This document shows, one piece after another, positions 22,432-34,619 of a stretch of DNA of 64,000 bases. Numbering within the stretch: position 1 is the first letter of the stretch; every line of letters begins with the position of its first letter. This stretch comes from Podocnemis expansa. Its lineage: Eukaryota > Chordata > Testudines > Podocnemididae. The stretch is taken from assembly GCA_007922195.1 (NCBI GenBank), contig ML682067.1:7998297-8062296 (forward strand), given 5' to 3'. The notes beneath the pieces were generated by a model. It searched no databases. It saw nothing but the letters and a program-made list of their open reading frames with translations, and was not told where the DNA came from. The position numbers were made by a program, and so were the translations under genes.

Positions 22432-23454
22432 AATTTGGGCAACATGTAATAAGCTGGCATATTATTCCCTTAAAGGAAGAACAGAGTTGATATTTGTGCT
22501 GTCCAAGAGAGTGCTGGGCATTATAAGACATAAATTTTGAGGCAGGGAGGAATCTGGGACTAGGTATGTGTTGGGGACATCCTAAAATATAATGAAGGCT
22601 GGCAAGATTCAGTGTGTAGCTGATAGGTTGCAGTTACACCCAGACACTCAGGAGGTGACTTCCCTTCTAGAAGGCTGTGTGCAGCCTACATGGGAGCTAT
22701 TACAGCAAGGCATTGTAAGACACCCAAGATTTCAGGGCCAGGGGGTTATGGAAGTGGAAACTCAACCTCCCAAGGTCTGGATTGTGCCCTGGAATATCAC
22801 ATATACTTTAACCCTTTTAAAAAACAATTTGGCATTTCTAAGAATCAGATTTTGCTTCCCTTTTCTGTCCGACACCTGTGCTCTGCTGCCTAAACCAGAC
22901 CTGCACTGCAGCACCACAGGAGATTCTTCACTTTCAACAATGTCCCATACATATCCCGTCTGTTGATTTCCAGTATTTTCTTTCCTCTTTAGTTCTTTCT
23001 GTCATCATTATGTTGCTGTCCTAGTCTTATTCTTACTACTTAGCAGAATACACAACAGCTTGTACTTTGAACCTGGGCATAGCGATATAATTATGTGACA
23101 TGTAGCCATTTGTACTGAAGTTAAATATTCTGATCCTTCGTGGTAGATTTGTTTCTCCCATTTTGAACTGATATTAGTGTTGTCAAAAGACACAAAATAA
23201 AAAGCATCCAGAACCTGATTCTGATCTTGCACCAGTATAAATTAATCAATGGAGTCACATCAACAGCAGTTGCCTATCAAATTTAAACTGTGTCCAGATT
23301 TGGTGTTTTACTAGACATTGACTTCTTTGTAGATAATCTTTGAGGTGGGCAATAGCGAGATTGCAATATTAGGAAAACTTCATATACTAGTCTGCTATTG
23401 TTGGATTTGCTGTTAGTTTGGCAGTAGTAAAACAGGGCTATGTTATTGCTCTCA
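22432..23454. other. Non-genic sequence, nothing recognised
   Basis: The two overlapping plus-strand frames at 22592-22966 have no recognisable domain and no supporting context. Confidence 0.45.
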
Positions 23455-23566
23455 ATAGCCTATATCTACACTGGCAAAAATTGGTCCAGTAACTCAACAC
23501 CGTTGCCCACTAAAGCAATTTGAAGGGAAACTGTAATGTAGACAAGAGTCAGACAGGCTAAGGCTT
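23455..23566. mobile_element. Probable decayed Harbinger-type MITE
   Basis: TATATCTACACTGGCAAA at the left and CTGTAATGTAGACAAGAG at the right resemble inverted TCTACAC/GTGTAGA termini. No clear 3-bp target is visible. Confidence 0.4.
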
Positions 23567-24342
23567 TTTACCACCATGTCATCTAACTCTGCAAACAGAA
23601 TTAAAATGACAATTTGTTAAACATCTGTGTCCAATCTGTTAGATAAACAAAACGGTTATCCCAGAGGCAGATTGTGTCTAACCTTACTCTTTATTGCTTG
23701 CTTGTTCCTCTCAATGTCTCACTGAGCAAGGAGGAGCTGCCTTTTAATTCTTTTATTCAGAACAGTGTGGAGATACATACATAACTGACTGTTTTTCTTG
23801 GGCACTTGTATAAATACATTAACACCTATACAATGAATATTGGTGATTATAAGGTGCATAGAATTATCCCCACCCCTGTTTACTGTTTATAGGTTTTGCA
23901 TATATGCACAGACACTTCACTGTCAAACTCATTATTTTCTACAACAGAAATTACTTCACAGTCCTTAACAAACAGGGAGGAGGGGTAAGAAGGGTGATAA
24001 GCAATGTTCCCATCCAGAACCTTATGTAGGAGGAGAAGATGGAGAAAAAAGGAAGATAACATAACTTTTAATTGGAATCCCATTTACAGGACAGCAGAGC
24101 TTGCCCCTAGTAACCCCATTACCACAGTAGCTATCATTAAGGCCAGGTGCTCAATTTAACTCTTTCCTACACAACCTACCCTTCAACTTCCACCATTGCT
24201 ACTGCTATTGTATCTGCATTTATGGTGAACAGTGGGAATCATTTTTCTTGCCAGCTAAGACCATACTTTGGGTTAGACTTATTAGTAAACTTCTGATGCT
24301 TTCTACCCCTCTGATGCAAAAGACTTGTAAACCCACTTTAAT
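23567..24342. other. Non-genic sequence, nothing recognised
   Basis: No supported feature on either strand. Confidence 0.45.
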
Positions 24343-24560
24343 CAATTTCAAAAGGATAGCCGTGTTTGTCTAGTCCAGTAAAAAAACAACAAGGAGTTGT
24401 GTGGCACTTTAAGACTAACAGATTTATTTTTTGCATGAGCTTTCGTGGGAGAAGATCCCACTTCCTCAGATGCTTCGAAGATGGGTGAACTTCATTCCTT
24501 TCTGTAAGTTCACCCATCTTCGAAGCATCTGAGGAAGTGGGATCTTCTCCCACGAAAGCC
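24343..24560. mobile_element. PLE tail arranged as a foldback
   Basis: Starts AAAAGGATAGCCGTGTTTGTC, then GTGGCACTTTAAGACTAACA and TTGCATGAGCTTTCGTGGG, the PLE end. At 24493 the sequence turns back on itself and repeats the arm in inverse orientation to 24559. No RT or endonuclease is present. Confidence 0.88.
24439..24559. repeat. Perfect 54-bp inverted repeat, 13-nt loop
   Basis: Left arm 24439-24492 (GCTTTCGTGGGAGAAG ... GGGTGAACTT) and right arm 24506-24559 are exact reverse complements over 54 bases, with CATTCCTTTCTGT as the spacer. The perfection contrasts with the decay of the other PLE tails here. Confidence 0.95.
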
Positions 24561-24799
24561 CACTTTAATCAGCCATCAACGCTGATGAATTTGATGCCTG
24601 TTGATTCTTCAGCACTACTCATATCTGCCAAGTCTACATGTTTCTAGAATAGGTTTTGTTTTACATTTTTTAAACATATGTAAAAACCTGCATTTGAAAA
24701 TGGAAGGGAAGAGAAAGGTTATAAGCTCTAATTGGGCATGATGCGCTGACTCTGCATATAGCAAGCAAAGCTGCCTCATCTCAAGGAAAAACAAACTCA

Positions 24800-24990
24800 G
24801 ATGACCTGAATTCAAATCCTGATTCTGCCATGATTTGGTAGACTGGCTTTGACAAGTCGTTTCCTGCCCTGTGCCTCAGTTTTCCTACTTGTAAAATGAC
24901 CATAATGATACTGATGCTCCTTTGTAAAGCACCTGGAGGTAAGTTTATGAATGAAAAGCACTCTTGTCAGAGCTAGGTACTGATAGTTGT
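24800..24990 (+). mobile_element. MIR SINE (CORE-SINE), ancient
   Basis: TTCAAATCCTGATTCTGCCA, then a 'TTTGACAAGTCGTTTCC' variant of the MIR 'GGGCAAGTCACTTAACC' core, TGCCTCAGTTTTCCTACTTG, TAAAATGACCATAATGATAC, and TTTGTAAAGCACCTGGA follow MIR order throughout. MIRs are tRNA-derived SINEs spread before the amniote radiation. The copy is diverged and inactive. Confidence 0.85.
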
Positions 24991-27867
24991 ACTGCTTTAA
25001 ACAAGCCTGTAAAACTCATATGTTAGCATTTATCTTCCCTGGCAAATTGAAAGGAACAGCTTTTCCACAATAGCTCACATTTATTCTAGAACAGAATGTC
25101 CATGTGGGATGCTGTTGCAGAATAGTTTATTCCTCAATAGCGATGACAGTCAAAATACCTGGGTAGACATGCTTTCAGAGAAGAAAGAATCAGCCATTTG
25201 AGTCTCATAAGTATGCCTCCTTCATAAATGAAGTTGCTTCCAAAAAGTGATGTAATTTTAAACCAAACCAGCAGAGGAAGCATGACTCAGGGCATCTCAT
25301 TTAGCAAGGAGCTTGCCAGAGAAAAGATAAATGCTGAAGTTTCAGATGAAAAGCATACTCCCCTTTGTCCTCCCCACATCCAGATACCCTGATCACTAGA
25401 ATGTCCAGGGCAGGTTTCTGACGGCTATGAGGGTGAGCATGGAGGTTTGAGGGAACCAAAAGAGAAGCCTGTGACAAACTTCAATGCTTTTTGGAAGAGA
25501 CTTTTGTACAAAAAAAGTTAGCCACTATTTGTAGAATCCTGCAAACATTTACACACCCACTCAATGTTATGAATGCACTTAAGCACCTTCAAGATTGAAG
25601 TCTATATTTATTATGCATAAGCGGTGAATGAACTCTCAGAATGGCATTTGCAGGAGGATTACTAGTAAATATTAATGAAAAATGAAGAACAGTAACAATA
25701 CCAAGGCAATATAATACTGGTCATCCAACTGTAAATCAAACCATGTGCTATAAGGATTAGTGTTATGATACAGAGGTAGAGAATAACTAATCTGTAATTT
25801 GACTGTGGTTGAATCCCAATAGTCCTGAAACAGAAGTAGCCACAGTATTTTGTACCTTTAATAAAATGTATAGGCAACCAAAGTGTGAGGGAAGCTTTTG
25901 CCTCATTACCTCAGCAGTTGTGTTCTGACCTTGTGGCTGCACTTTATATAGAATTTTTTGCAGGTTTTTCATACAACTGGAATTAACATTTCTCCAAACT
26001 CCATGAGTTCATGCTATGTGAATGCCTGGTAGTTTGCAAATAGATTTTCAATGTCACATTTCTGTAATAGTGTTATGGAACAAAGCTAATTGCTGTCTGT
26101 AGTGGCTGCAATTCTATTCACAGCAAGATAAATTGGATTTTTAAATTGTGATTTCCATTGTGTTACCTACATGTATCATGAGAGTTATCCTGATGTGCAC
26201 AGCAGAGGGTCTACTTATTTATATGGTGAGCTACAGCTTTATACTGACTCCATCAATTTGTTGTGCTTTTAGGAATATAGAAGGAAACCTGAAGTATAAT
26301 TGTAGGCTGCCATCTATTGGAAGGGGTTAATGAGGACATAGGCCTTCAAACAAGAATTTCTATACACGAGTAGAAGGAAAGCAGTTCTGTTCAGGGATTT
26401 AGTTATCACTCCAGACAATCCAATCAGTTGTTAGCTGCATGTGTTGGCTATTGGGGACTTTGCTTATTAGCAGAGTTCTTTCAGTTTAGTAGAGTGGTAT
26501 TTGTTTTAGAATGTTAGTGTCTATCATTATAAAAATTAAGTGTCCAAGCTGAAAATTTATTTTATAGAAGATTACCTTTTAATTACAAAAATAATGCATA
26601 ATGAAATGAGAATGCAAGGTGAAAAAGGAAATAATAAAAAGCTGCTACACTAGATTTAAGTCATCATGAACTTAATTAAAGTGCTATTTTTAAATTCCTC
26701 AAAAGACAATTGAAAAAATATTTTAATTATGTTCATATTATCCAACTATTATTTTCACCTATTAAAGCCACATAGGATTTTTATGGAAATAAGGGTCATA
26801 CAAATGAAATAAGACATTACAAAATATCTGAAATAAAACATCAGTGAATAGAATACACTATTTAAACATAAGTGATGTTTCAGAAAGTTGGAAGAATGAA
26901 TTATGGCCCTAATTTTAGGAGATTAATAGGACAGTGAATCAGAAAATAAGTATACTGCACATAAGGAAGGATACTTGAGATATTTGGTTTCAGTCCTGTG
27001 ATCTGAAAAATGTATATCAACCTTTATATTTCAGACTATAATTTATAGTCAAACTGTAATGGTCCTGAGGGCTACAAAATTCCTTTTGAATTTAGAGCAA
27101 ATGAGTGTGTCATGTTTAATTCAGGAATGTTATTCTGAGCCTCAGCATTCAGAATCAAATGATTGAGGGATTGGATGGCCCCACGCATTAGCAATGAAGA
27201 TAATAGACCCTTTTGCTTGTAGTTTGTCCTGGATTATATGAATGAAAGGTCTCATGATTTCATAGCTCTGTGGTGACCTGGGAGGTGAAGTGGTATGTTC
27301 ATTCCAGTTCCAAGTGGACAACTGTCCACATCACAGAACCATTTTAGATGGGTGGATGTGTCTGGTGCAGTAATTGTAGTATTTACATTTCTGCACAAAT
27401 TAGATTGCTACCTTAATGCCTGGGAAAGGAAAAGAGAAATATACTGCAAGAAATACCTTAAACTTGAAAATCACTTGTATTAAAATATTGTACTTACCAT
27501 TACTTGTAATACTTGAGTAAATCTGAAAAGTCCAGTTATAAATATAAATTTCTCTATTGCTGTTTTACTATTTTTCTAGATAATGAGTTAGCAAGAGAAA
27601 CTGGCTCTCTGAAAAGACCCTAAAAACACCAGGGGTGCCTCTTTTTTTCTTTAAACAGCACTATCAGCACAAGATTATGGCTCAGCTCACCTGGAGAGGT
27701 AAAGTAGGCCTTTTTTCCTTGTGCTGGTTATCTGGGGAGCCAGAGTAGCTTCTGTAGGGCTACTATGTCCATTTCCTTACGTAAGCAAGTGGTCTAGGAG
27801 TTGGAGGGAGTCTTGGCCTCACATCCCTCTCTCTCCATTGAATCAACTCCATAGTTTGCTGATGCAT
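24991..27867. other. Non-genic AT-rich sequence, nothing recognised
   Basis: 2.9 kb, with small frames only. No element ends are recognised. Confidence 0.5.
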
Positions 27868-27912
27868 TAAGTCTGTCAGTGACTATTAGCCAAGATGGTC
27901 TGGGATGAAACC
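27868..27912 (+). mobile_element. CR1 LINE fragment, left part (split by hAT)
   Basis: GTCTGTCAGTGACTATTAGC and CAAGATGGTCTGGGATGAAA match a turtle-type CR1 3' UTR. The sequence resumes at 28768 after a GC-rich insert. Confidence 0.7.
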
Positions 27913-28767
27913 CAGTGTTCCCTCCAAGCTGTGCAGCTGCGAAGCCCCTGCCATTGCATGGTGCAGGGAACACTGCCAGCTGCACACGGCTGGCAGCTGC
28001 AATCCCTGCTCTGCCAGAAAACAGTCTTCTGGCCAGCTGAGAGCTCCTCTGAGCTAGGAGTTTTTAAAACTCCCGCTCCGAGTAATCTCTGACTGCTCCC
28101 GCAGCCAGGTAAGAGGGCGAGGGTGGGGGGCGATTGGCAGAGGCAGCCTTTGGCAGTCGGGGGCCCCAGTCCCCCCTGCTGCCCTAACTGCCCCCTTTCC
28201 AACTCCCCCCTGGGATGGGAGGCTGTGGACCACTGGGGCTGGAGGGCTGCTCTGTCCACCTACCCACCTGGCCTCCCTGCAGTGAGCACAGAGCAGCCAG
28301 CCCACCATACCTCCGGCCAGCCATGCCTCCCCAAGCGGCAGAGAGGGCCAGCACTGAGCTGTGGTGTGCAGGATTGGGGCCCTGGAGCAGCCCGCTCCAA
28401 GGAGTTTGGGACTCTTCATTCCTGCCCCCCCCCAGGCCTAAATGGGCCTGATCCTTGGCTGCGGAGGCCGGGGGCGAAGTGGCATAAACTCTTTGGAGCA
28501 GGCTGCTCTGGGGCCCCAACCCCGCATACCACAGCTCAGCGCTGGCCCTCTTCGCCCCCTGGAGAGGCACAGCCAGCTGGAGGTAGGCTGGGCTCACTTC
28601 AGGGAGGCAGGGCGGGCAGCAGAACTTGTGGCCCTGTTTGTCTGCGGTCCCCCACTCCCCTTTGGCCAGGAGAGCGGGGGGGCAGAATCGGCTCTGCATG
28701 GTGTGGGCGGGCACGCAGTGGGCAACATATGTTGCTCAGCTGCCTTCAGGCCTTAGAGGGAACGTTG
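27913..28767. mobile_element. GC-rich hAT-type element inserted in CR1
   Basis: Begins CAGTGTTCCCTCCAAGCTG and ends CCTTAGAGGGAACGTTG; the ends are inverted copies of each other over about 13 bases. The interior is GC-rich with internal near-repeats (CTCCAAGGAGTTTGGGAC; GCACTGAGCTGTGGTGTGCA and its inverted counterpart GCATACCACAGCTCAGCGCT). It separates two consecutive pieces of one CR1, but no 8-bp duplication is visible, so one edge may have been deleted. The 251-residue plus-strand frame (28123-28878) lies inside and runs into CR1 sequence; it is low-complexity and not a gene. Confidence 0.72.
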
Positions 28768-28927
28768 ACTATGAGTGTCCCTAAACCTTTGGCTACCAGC
28801 AGCTGGGAGCGAACAAATTGTCCTGTTCTATTGTTTCTGTCTGAATCATCTACCAGTGGCCACTGGATACAGGACTAGGTGGACTATCAAAATGATCTGA
28901 TCCGATGTGACTTTCTTATGTTCTTAA
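28768..28927 (+). mobile_element. CR1 LINE fragment, right part with 3' end
   Basis: GTGTCCCTAAACCTTTGGC, CAGCAGCTGGGAGCGAACAA, CAGTGGCCACTGGATACAGG, ACTAGGTGGACTATC, and the terminal TTCTTATGTTCTTAAA follow the order of a CR1 subfamily ending TATGTTCTTA. Confidence 0.8.
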
Positions 28928-29648
28928 AATATGCTGCCCCAGGAATAGACCTGGTGCCAAGTAATTACCTTGAAGAGTGAGGAAAACCAGAATCCAGCTT
29001 ATGATGGTCAGTCACATTTGGTCTAGTGCCTGCTCCAGAACTACCAACAATGTGCTGTTCTTTGTTCTGGGTTTATGGTAAAGCCTCATGAAAACTATTG
29101 GGATATTACTTGTGTTATTTTCACTTGTTTATATCCCATTTTAATGTAGTACAAACATTTGCATCATGTATACCCCTGTAACTAAATGATCTATTAAACC
29201 AGAAAGAAGCCTTGTAGAATACAAATAAAGAACTTTAACAGAAAAGTGCTTATTTTAAAGCAAATTAGCAGTGTTCATGATGATTGGAAGCCAAAGACTC
29301 AAAATTCATTCCTCATTCTCCATCATGAAAGGAAAAGACAACAGGTCACCTTCCTTTCTGTAAAAAGAGGCTAGAAATATGGATTCAAGGAAAGATCCTG
29401 GATCTCTGGACTGTCTGGATTTTTACTGGGAAGCGAACCAGATGCAAGCAGACCATCTGAGTACCTTTACAAGACTTTTGGGAAACTGGTAATCTATTAT
29501 ATCAGTGCCACCATTTAGAATTCCAGGCTAACTTATCCGTGTACATATTTTACATGCTTTAACCTCTTAATAAGTCTTAATTTCTTTTCTTAGCTCATAA
29601 ATGTTGTTAGTTTGCTACAGAATTGACTGCCAGCATTGTCTTTGTAAG
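28928..29648. other. Non-genic sequence, nothing recognised
   Basis: No supported feature. Confidence 0.45.
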
Positions 29649-29656
29649 ATCTAAAG

Positions 29657-29842
29657 CAGGGGTCTCAAACTCAAATCACCACAAGGGCCACATGAGGACT
29701 AGTATGTTAGCCTGAGGGCCACACCACTGAAACCTTTTCATACAACGAAATTGCAAATATCGGTAGCGAATGTCATTGTGGGGTGCAGGAAATAGCTGTA
29801 GGGTCTGCATGCGGCCCACGGGCCATGTGTTTGAGATCCCTG
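29657..29842. mobile_element. hAT non-autonomous element, CTCAAACTCAAATCACC family
   Basis: 186 bp from CAGGGGTCTCAAACTCAAAT to TTTGAGATCCCTG, with inverted ends. The 8-bp targets ATCTAAAG (29649-29656) and ATCTAGAG (29843-29850) match 7 of 8. Interior shared with three other copies in the window. Confidence 0.92.
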
Positions 29843-29850
29843 ATCTAGAG

Positions 29851-30454
29851 TACCAGTTGATCGGGGGTAGGTGACTGGTCTGTTGGCACTGGAAACAACC
29901 TGAAGTGGGGTGGTATTTTGGTTTGAGTGACTATTTTATTTATTCTCAAAATCCAGTCTGCCTGGGTGGCAAGATAGGAGAGTCTAAGTGCATTGTCTGT
30001 GACTCATAGTACGACTAATGTAATCCAGGTATTTACATTTTGTTGCTAGCTTGGTGGCATCTAATTATAGAACACACTACCATCTTGGGATATCTGCTCT
30101 GCTCTCTGACGTTCTGCCACGAGGTTAACATTCACATTTGTAAGCCACTGCAGATAGTGTAACAATAGCTGAACTGAAAAATTGGATAGGGGTAGGGGTT
30201 TGTTTTGTGTCAAACAAAATGTTCTGTTTGCAGGTTTTTAACTTCTTTAAAAATAGTTTTGAAGTAAAATTCTCAATGTAAAGGTATTCCATAAGAAAAG
30301 ATTAAAATAGTTAATTTCAAAAATGTCAAAACATTTGGAGTTTTTCAGTAGTCTGTTTTTTAAGGTTCACAGTTCAGCAAATTTGACATGAATTCATGAT
30401 AAATTTTGATCAACACAAACCTGTATTTTTAGTGATGAAATCATAAATCAGCAC
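29851..30454. other. Non-genic sequence, nothing recognised
   Basis: AT-rich, no supported feature. Confidence 0.45.
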
Positions 30455-30760
30455 TTTTTTTTTATAGCCAGGCACACATCCATGACTACAGCCTCCACAG
30501 CTGATCTACCAACATCAAACTGGTTAGCTAATGACCGGTAGTAATCAAAGGTGGCAAGCTTCCAGATGGTGATGGCCACACACTTCTCTGTGCTGACAAG
30601 AGCTTTTATGACAGTGTTATGTTAGTGCTGCAGTTCTGGATAGATGCATATCCATGCAGATATTTAGGAAAATGTCCTTTGTCATCTGGAGATTCTGCTT
30701 CTGCTCCGGATCATCCCAGAGCACATCACTGTCTTTTCTGACAGCTGAGTGCTATCTCCC
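30455..30760 (-). pseudogene. PIF/Harbinger (HARBI1-like) transposase fragment
   Basis: On the minus strand, 30610 to 30475 reads without a stop through TEKCVAITIWKLATFDYYRS and LANQFDVGRSAVEAVVMDVC. This matches the helix-turn-helix region of PIF/Harbinger transposases ('KRVAIALWKLATPDSYRSVGNQFGVGKSTV'). A second piece just upstream, in another frame, reads DPEQKQNLQMTKDIFLNIC, the 'QNFRMTKDTFLYLC' block that precedes it in the family. An in-frame TAA and a frameshift separate the two. The DDE catalytic half is missing. This is a dead transposase, relevant because the surrounding MITEs have Harbinger-like ends. Confidence 0.82.
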
Positions 30761-31784
30761 AAGCCAAGAGATACTTTTTAGTCAAGTGATGATGCTCAAT
30801 GTATTTTTTTTCACAATTAGTTGATCAATTTCTACTTCTTTCTCTTCTGAAATTGACTCAGAAGCACAGTGGCTGGCTTGTAAAGCCAAAGCCACCTGGT
30901 GGTTCCAAATACAAGTACAGCATCCTCTGTGAATTAAGAGGTACTTGGACTGCAGTGTATAGCTATGTTCCACCTATGCTGCTGGCAGAAGTTTGAGAAA
31001 GGCACTGACTCACAAAAGACAAAGGAAGCATGGGGGTGCTGGGAAAAGAAATATGGGAATTTTCTACTTTGACCCCAAGTCCCAGAATTCTAGCATCTTG
31101 CAGCAGGTATCCGGCAACACACTTCAAGAAACTCTATGCCTAGATGCCAGCTGTGGGACAAAGCACAATGGGAAACCTGATCAAAATGTTGAGTACTTAC
31201 TCTGAGAAAACTCACCGCTGTATGTCTTCACTGATTCAGAAGAAAATAGGTAAAAGCCAGCCATGTGAATGTAATTATTTTGGTCTAGTTAATCTGTAAC
31301 AGTTAATGCACACAAATCTAATTTACAAAAGAAAAAAAAACCCATACAGAAAAGCCATTAGGCTACAACATTAATCTAGGATGCCATCTAGATTTATCCA
31401 CTCAGAAACCCTGAAGGAGAAGCATGTTTCCCTAAAGTCCTTTGCTATCATTTAAACACACTTTCCAGTCTTTTGTGCCAGAAAATATATATTGTTTCTG
31501 GATTCTTTTCAGAGGTCAAAACTGCTGCCAGAGGAATTATGAATTCATTTTATTTTTTACTGTATCTGAGTTCTAAACAGAATTCAATCTGAGCTAGATT
31601 TACTGAGCTAATCAAGAATTATCATTAGGATGTCTGACTGTTTCTGCCTGATGGAAAGAATGCAACCAAATGCCATCCCACAGGGTATTCTTGTTAATCT
31701 CTTCATTAATCTCACTCAAATTTTTGCATCTTTAAATAGTTGTATTATGCATGTGAATGTCATCTTCTAAAGGACTGTGAAACT
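30761..31784. other. Non-genic sequence, nothing recognised
   Basis: May contain further decayed Harbinger flanks, but I cannot align any of it. Confidence 0.4.
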
Positions 31785-33400
31785 GCTGATAGAATCAGAG
31801 ATTCCAAGGCCAGAAAGGACCACTGTAATCATCTAATCTGACTTCCTGTATAACACAAACCATAGCATTTCCCCCAAAATAATTCTCACAGAAGGTTCTT
31901 CAGAAAATTACCCAATCCTGATTTTAAAGTTGTGAGGGAAAGGGAACCCACCATGATTCTTGGTAAATGGTCCAGTTAGTAATTATCCCCACCATCAAAA
32001 ATGTACATTTTATTTCTGGTCTGAATTTATCTAGCTCCAGTTTCTAGTGGATCTAGCCATTTGATCATGTTTTACCTTTCTTTGCTGAACTAAAGAGGCC
32101 ATTCTTAAATACTTGTTCCCCAGGTAGATACTTATGAATTGCAATTAACACTCTTTAATCTTTTCTTCGATAAATTAAATAGATTGAGCCCCTTCACTCA
32201 AGGTTTTTCTAGTCTTCTAATCAGTCTCATTGCTCTTCTTTGAACCCTTTCCAATTAATCACCATCCTTCTTGAATTGCTGACATCAAAACTGGATGTAA
32301 TGTTCCAGAAGTGGACACACAAATGCCAACTATAGAGGCAAATAACCTCTGCTATGACTTCAGATTCTCTTATTTATCCATGACAGTTCTTTTGGCCATA
32401 GTATCACACTGGAAGGTCATGGTCTGCTGATTATTCACCATGACCCCCAAATCTCTTTCCAAATTATTGCTTCGCACCGAAGTTCCCTATCCTATAGGTA
32501 TGGCCTATGTTCTTTGTTCCTTGATGTATACATTTACATTTAATCATATTAAAATGCATACTATTTGCTTGTGTCCCATTTACCTACTACTCCAGATTGC
32601 TTTGAGTCAGTGACCTGTCCATTTATACACCATTCCCCCAATGTTCATGTCATCTGCACTTTCAGTGATGATTTGTTTTCTACCAAATAATTGCCAAAGA
32701 CGTTTAATAACATAAAGTCATGAACTGATCCTTTGCAGGGCCCTGTTGAAAACAAACCTACTTTACTATATGATTGTCCATTTACTGTTACATTTTCAGA
32801 TCTATCAGTTAACCAGTCTTTAGTCCATTTAATGTGTGCCTTATTGAATTTATATCAAACTAATTTTTTAATCAAAATGTTATGTGATATGAAATCAAGC
32901 CTTTTACAGAAGTCTAAGTATATTACAGCAATGCTGTTGTCTTTGACAACCAAAGTTGTGGTCTCATCAAAAGAAGATGTCAACTTATTTTGACAGGATC
33001 TCTTTTCTATAAACCCATGTTGATTTATGTTATTCACTTTACCTACTTTTAATTCTTTGTTAATTAAGTCACATATCAGCAGCTCCATTATCTAGCCTGG
33101 AATCAATATCATACTGACAAGCTTATAATTATCTGGGTTATCTTCCTTACCTTTTTTAAAAATAGGTACATCTTTAACTTTCTTCCAGTCTTCTAAAACT
33201 TCCCCAGTACTCCAAGACTTACTGAAAAATAATGTTAACAATCCAGGGAGCTCGCCAGCTGGCTCTTTTAAAACTCTTGGCAGCAAATTATCTGGACCTG
33301 TTGATTTTGAAAATATACAATTCAGCAACTTCTGTTTAACATCCTAGGACTTGCTAGTAGAATGGAAAGAGTTCTATCATCATAAAAAAGCATTAGGGCT
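31785..33400 (-). mobile_element. CR1 LINE, 1.6 kb, 5'-truncated, with RT remnants
   Basis: The 3' end at the left shows AGAATCAGAGATTCCAAGGC, CAGAAAGGACCACTGTAATC and GACTTCCTGTATAACACA, typical of a turtle CR1 subfamily. Moving rightward on the complement come the 3' UTR, a stretch of decayed coding and two RT-bearing frames (32855-33088, 33092-33328). The 5' side, including the endonuclease domain, is absent. Several stops and frameshifts make it inactive. Confidence 0.88.
32855..33328 (-). pseudogene. CR1 ORF2 reverse transcriptase, N-terminal RT motifs
   Basis: The upstream frame (33328-33092) carries TGPDNLLPRVLKEPAGELPG, KSWSTGEVLEDWKKVKDVPI and FKKGKEDNPDNYKLVSMI, the conserved start of the CR1 RT domain. 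The following frame (33088-32855) carries INQHGFIEKRSC and VIYLDFCKRLDFISHNIL, where LDF..(A)FD is the first catalytic aspartate block. The expected FADD box is not recognisable in the segment downstream. ORF2p copies CR1 RNA at a nicked target; this copy has lost that ability through a frame break at ~33090 and truncation. Confidence 0.87.
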
Positions 33401-33928
33401 TTTTTCCCCAACATAGAACAGAAATATATATTCAACACTTCTGCTCAGTGCCATAGAATTGGCTAATATTCATGTATTTTATTTTTTAAATGTTAAATCT
33501 CACTGCCAGTAGAAGTAGTAGTAATGAACTAGGATTTGTGCTACAACACTATTCACATCAAAGGTTAAATCTGGTATAATAAATTCCTGAGACTAGTCCC
33601 TCTGACATAAATACAACTCATATGTGACCCAGAAGAATAAGATATGGATCAATTAGTATCATAAATTTGTTGAGTGCTCCTTAAAGGGGTTGGACAAAAA
33701 GCCAGGAAGACTGAAACCTTTGACTTATCCATAGACAATAAGACAAGGGCAGCCTGAGCAGAAGCAATGAAATCTATAAAGACTAATATCTGTAGCATGC
33801 ACTAAAGGTCAACAAGGTCTGTCTATTTTGAGTTAACAGTAGAGAGAGAAAATTGCAAAGTTGAGGGCCCTTCATTGAAAATTCTGTGCTGGCAACCCCA
33901 CTCTCTTTTAAACCAATGGGGTGATATC
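33401..33928. other. Non-genic sequence, nothing recognised
   Basis: No supported feature. Confidence 0.45.
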
Positions 33929-34244
33929 CTCTACAGCAGGAGTCTCAAACTCAGATCACCTCAAGGGCTGCATAATGACTAGGATATTGGCCCGAGGGCC
34001 GCACCACTGAAACCTTTTCATACAATGATGCAGAAGTACAGTAAAAAATGAAGAGTAATATAGTATGCTAATAAAAGTCAATTTATTAACATTTTTGAAA
34101 CTATAACATGAAGTCTGTGCTAATTTTGACAGTGTTTTCAAAGCCAAAACACACATTTCCTTTAAGAATTACTTATATTTAAGATGGCAAAATCATCAAA
34201 AAGAAAAGAGTAAACAAACACACTTAAAATTTTACATTATAAAT

Positions 34245-34330
34245 CAGTGGTTCCCAATCTTTTTTGGTTTGAGGGCAAAAAGTATACTTTTTCAAACCTT
34301 GAAGGACCACTGGTTAATTTAATTAAAATT
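34245..34330 (+). mobile_element. hAT 5' end fragment, CAGTGGTTCCCAATC family
   Basis: CAGTGGTTCCCAATCTTTTT and GAAGGACCACTGG resemble the start of the outer element at 21936. No matching right end is found, so it is a fragment nested in the element above. Confidence 0.6.
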
Positions 34331-34619
34331 AAATTAAAATGTAAGGTATTGAATTCAAATTGATGTTACTTGAAATAAATTAATTGCGATTTGATTTATT
34401 AAAATTGAATTAAATTTAATTGAAATTAATTTTTATAAAGGTTTTAGTTTTTTAAATATAACTAAATTGTTTTAGAAGATTTTTGTTTTAAAAAGAGGGG
34501 GCTGCATGTATCCCCAAGCCAGGAGGGGAGGAGAGCAGCCACATCCCAGCACGGGGCTGCAAACAGATTGATTAGCATCCTCCACAGGACCATAAATAAA
34601 CAGCCCCCTGCCTGGCCCT

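Noticed and set aside
24439..24559. Strong hairpin as a microRNA precursor or terminator
   Set aside because: The arms are the PLE end duplicated in inverse orientation, which explains the hairpin without an RNA-gene role.
28123..28878. 251-codon plus-strand open frame, the longest in the window
   Set aside because: It lies in a GC-rich hAT interior with overlapping long frames on both strands, has no domain, and its 3' part runs into CR1 sequence.
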